Shown here: piece by piece, positions 5,918 to 7,376 of the stretch
Layout of the letters: every line of letters begins with the position of its first letter
How positions within the stretch are numbered: the first letter of the stretch is position 1
NCBI GenBank assembly: GCA_946482295.1
Contig: CAMLRB010000175.1
Coordinates: 1 to 7,376, forward strand
Reading direction: 5' to 3'
DNA: 7,376 nt
Origin: an uncultured Bacteriovorax sp.
Lineage (GTDB): Bacteria; Bdellovibrionota; Bacteriovoracia; Bacteriovoracales; Bacteriovoracaceae
Translations under genes and position numbers: made by a program
The notes under the pieces: generated by a model
Told to the model about the DNA's origin: nothing
Seen by the model: the letters and a program-made list of their open reading frames with translations, nothing else
The model's database searches: none

Positions 5918-7376
5918 ATGAAAAAGTTAATAGCAGCTTTATTCTTTTTTCTGCCATTCACATTGATGGCCGAGAGTCTCGATGTTGATCAACTTTCTAA
6001 ATCTATTGTGAATCATAGAGAAAAAGCAATCAACCTCAATGATGTTGTTAAAAATGGTGATCATTTTCAAAAAATGCGAAAGAAAGAAAAAATCACTGCT
6101 TTAACAAACGACGAACGACAGGTTCTTCGTGAAACTTGGTTTCAACTTCTCACTCATCATGCCTCTCTTAATGAAATTATCATAGATATGGATAAAAGAT
6201 TAAAAGATGAGAATGATGCTTTCTTAAAAGAAGATTACTTTACACTAATGTATTCGGCATATATGGCCCAATATAGAACGGGAATTGAATTTATCCGTGC
6301 AATGAGAACCGTTCCAACGGCGGACACTGTTCTCAATGAAAAGTTTGAAGAATTAGGACTTGAACGGCAATCATTCGCTGATTTTAAGTTTGAATATTTG
6401 AACATTCAAAAATTTACACAATACTCAGGACATAAGCTCGCTTCGTTAAGTCAGAAGAATGAACAGTCACTTCTTAATGACGGAATCAATGAGGATGAAG
6501 ATTACATTGATCAGTTTAATCGTTATAAAGGAACTATTTATACAATTAAGAATGCCGGAAAAATTTCCGGTCATATTCTCTTCAAACTTTATTTCCCTAT
6601 TCAGAAAGCGATTTCAGAGTGGATGGGGGATGAACGCGTGGCACGCGGAAATGAATTTCTCATTTCTGATGAACAGATTAAAACAATTCACAAAAAATTA
6701 AATCCAGGTGACGTCCTTATCGAAAGACGTGAATGGTACTTATCGAATATCGGTCTTCCTGGCTTTTGGCCGCACGCTGCCCTTTACATTGGTCGCCCGG
6801 AAGAAAGAAAGGAACTCAATGAAGATGCAGAAGTCATCGCTTGGGTTAAATCAGAAGGAATTGAAAGCGGAAGTTTTGAAGAACTGCTTGAAGCAAAATA
6901 TCCAGCTGTTTACAAAGAAAGTTTAGGGGCAGATGAAACCGCTCACGACTATCGCGTTCTCGAGGCCATGAGTGAAGGAGTAGTCTTCACTAGTTTAGAG
7001 CACTCTGCAGATGCTGATTCACTAGCGGCCATTCGTCCACGACTCTCAAACGTCGATATTGCTAAAGGCCTCTTGACGGCGCTAAAATACAAAGGCCGTC
7101 CGTACGACTTCAACTTCGATTTCCGCACTGACGCCGAAGTTGTGTGTTCAGAACTCGTTTTCTACGCTTACCAGCCGACTAAAGACAAAAAAGGGATTGA
7201 TTTCCCGGTAACGACAACACTAGGTCGTCCTGTTGTAACTCCGAATAACATCATCAAAGAGCTTGCTGAAACGTACGGGACGGACCGCCAACAGTTTGAT
7301 TTGATTGTCTTTTTAGACGGGAATGACAAAAAGAGAGAAGCCGTGTTTTCGGACATGGAGAACCTTAAAACGACTT
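5918..7376 (+). CDS. Exported YiiX/C92-type permuted NlpC/P60 cysteine hydrolase (3' end outside window)
   Basis: The frame is open from the ATG at 5918 to the window edge (486 residues). MKK plus a hydrophobic run ending FTLMA-ES is a Sec signal peptide with likely cleavage after Ala18. There is no lipobox cysteine, so a periplasmic or secreted product is likely. Residues about 20-255 are mainly helical and charged, and I do not recognise them. The rest resembles the permuted papain-like YaeF/YiiX (C92) family: LNPGDVLI (261-268), then FWPHAALYIG with the catalytic His286, then VVCSELVFYAY with the nucleophile Cys410. Relatives are thought to act on amide or ester bonds in lipid or cell-wall substrates, and the actual substrate here is unknown. 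The signal peptide fixes the start. It is separated from the P450 by 95 bases and a hairpin, so it is probably not part of the isonitrile pathway. Confidence 0.88.
   Translation, partial: MKKLIAALFFFLPFTLMAESLDVDQLSKSIVNHREKAINLNDVVKNGDHFQKMRKKEKITALTNDERQVLRETWFQLLTHHASLNEIIIDMDKRLKDENDAFLKEDYFTLMYSAYMAQYRTGIEFIRAMRTVPTADTVLNEKFEELGLERQSFADFKFEYLNIQKFTQYSGHKLASLSQKNEQSLLNDGINEDEDYIDQFNRYKGTIYTIKNAGKISGHILFKLYFPIQKAISEWMGDERVARGNEFLISDEQIKTIHKKLNPGDVLIERREWYLSNIGLPGFWPHAALYIGRPEERKELNEDAEVIAWVKSEGIESGSFEELLEAKYPAVYKESLGADETAHDYRVLEAMSEGVVFTSLEHSADADSLAAIRPRLSNVDIAKGLLTALKYKGRPYDFNFDFRTDAEVVCSELVFYAYQPTKDKKGIDFPVTTTLGRPVVTPNNIIKELAETYGTDRQQFDLIVFLDGNDKKREAVFSDMENLKTT
6555..6570. repeat. Inverted repeat CCGGAAA-AA-TTTCCGG within the C92 gene
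   Basis: Two exact 7-base arms flank AA inside codons for AGKISG. It may be chance or a protein site, and no neighbouring gene start gives it an obvious role. Confidence 0.4.

Noticed and set aside
5794..5988. 64-residue + strand frame spanning the P450-C92 gap
   Set aside because: It runs out of frame from the P450 end into the signal peptide of the C92 gene and has no ribosome site or known domain.
6459..6926. Small + strand frames inside the C92 gene (6459-6701, 6708-6926) and a - strand frame at 7168-7356
   Set aside because: The C92 frame is open throughout, with signal peptide and catalytic motifs, so these are shadows.
1..7376. Mobile elements, CRISPR arrays, tRNA or rRNA genes
   Set aside because: No transposase motifs, terminal inverted repeats, spaced repeat arrays or tRNA-like cloverleaf were seen; almost all bases are in recognised genes.

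Overview
This AT-rich window holds a compact isonitrile (isocyanide) natural-product locus. It comprises an isonitrile synthase of the IsnA/PvcA family, an Fe(II)/2-oxoglutarate oxygenase of the IsnB/PvcB family, and a cytochrome P450. All three are packed on the + strand and face a LysR-type regulator on the - strand. A macrolide-type (GT1) glycosyltransferase and a DUF924 protein follow the regulator on the - strand. The genes look bacterial: Shine-Dalgarno sites, tight spacing and a Sec signal peptide on an exported cysteine hydrolase point to a Gram-negative. A Bdellovibrionota/Bacteriovorax-like or gammaproteobacterial host would fit, but nothing here fixes the taxon.

Layout. 1-293 (+) is the 3' end of a HAD-superfamily phosphatase. 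It overlaps by 24 bases, tail to tail, the DUF924 gene (270-815, -). DUF924 overlaps by 14 bases the end of the glycosyltransferase (802-2019, -), which lies 38 bases after the LysR gene (2058-2882, -). The 106-base divergent region 2883-2988 carries repeats and probable regulator sites. isnA (2989-3930), isnB (3911-4585) and the P450 (4593-5822) form a coupled operon with strong ribosome sites: 20 bases of overlap, then a 7-base gap. After a 95-base gap with a 9-bp hairpin comes an exported YiiX/C92-type cysteine hydrolase (5918 to the window edge, +). No stretch longer than 300 bases lacks a gene.

How the genes may work together. By family precedent, IsnA turns the amino group of tyrosine or tryptophan into an isonitrile, drawing the isonitrile carbon from ribulose-5-phosphate. 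IsnB then oxidises the product, commonly to a decarboxylated vinyl isonitrile. The P450 would tailor or couple that product, and the glycosyltransferase could add a sugar, as in rhabduscin-type pathways. The LysR protein is placed to control both arms. The combination isnA-isnB-P450 plus a divergent lysR-GT arm is the most interesting content. The P450 has an atypical I-helix (AGQVTT, no acid) and a Tyr in place of the usual Phe in the haem loop. The IsnB protein has a short N-terminus. The product cannot be read from the sequence.
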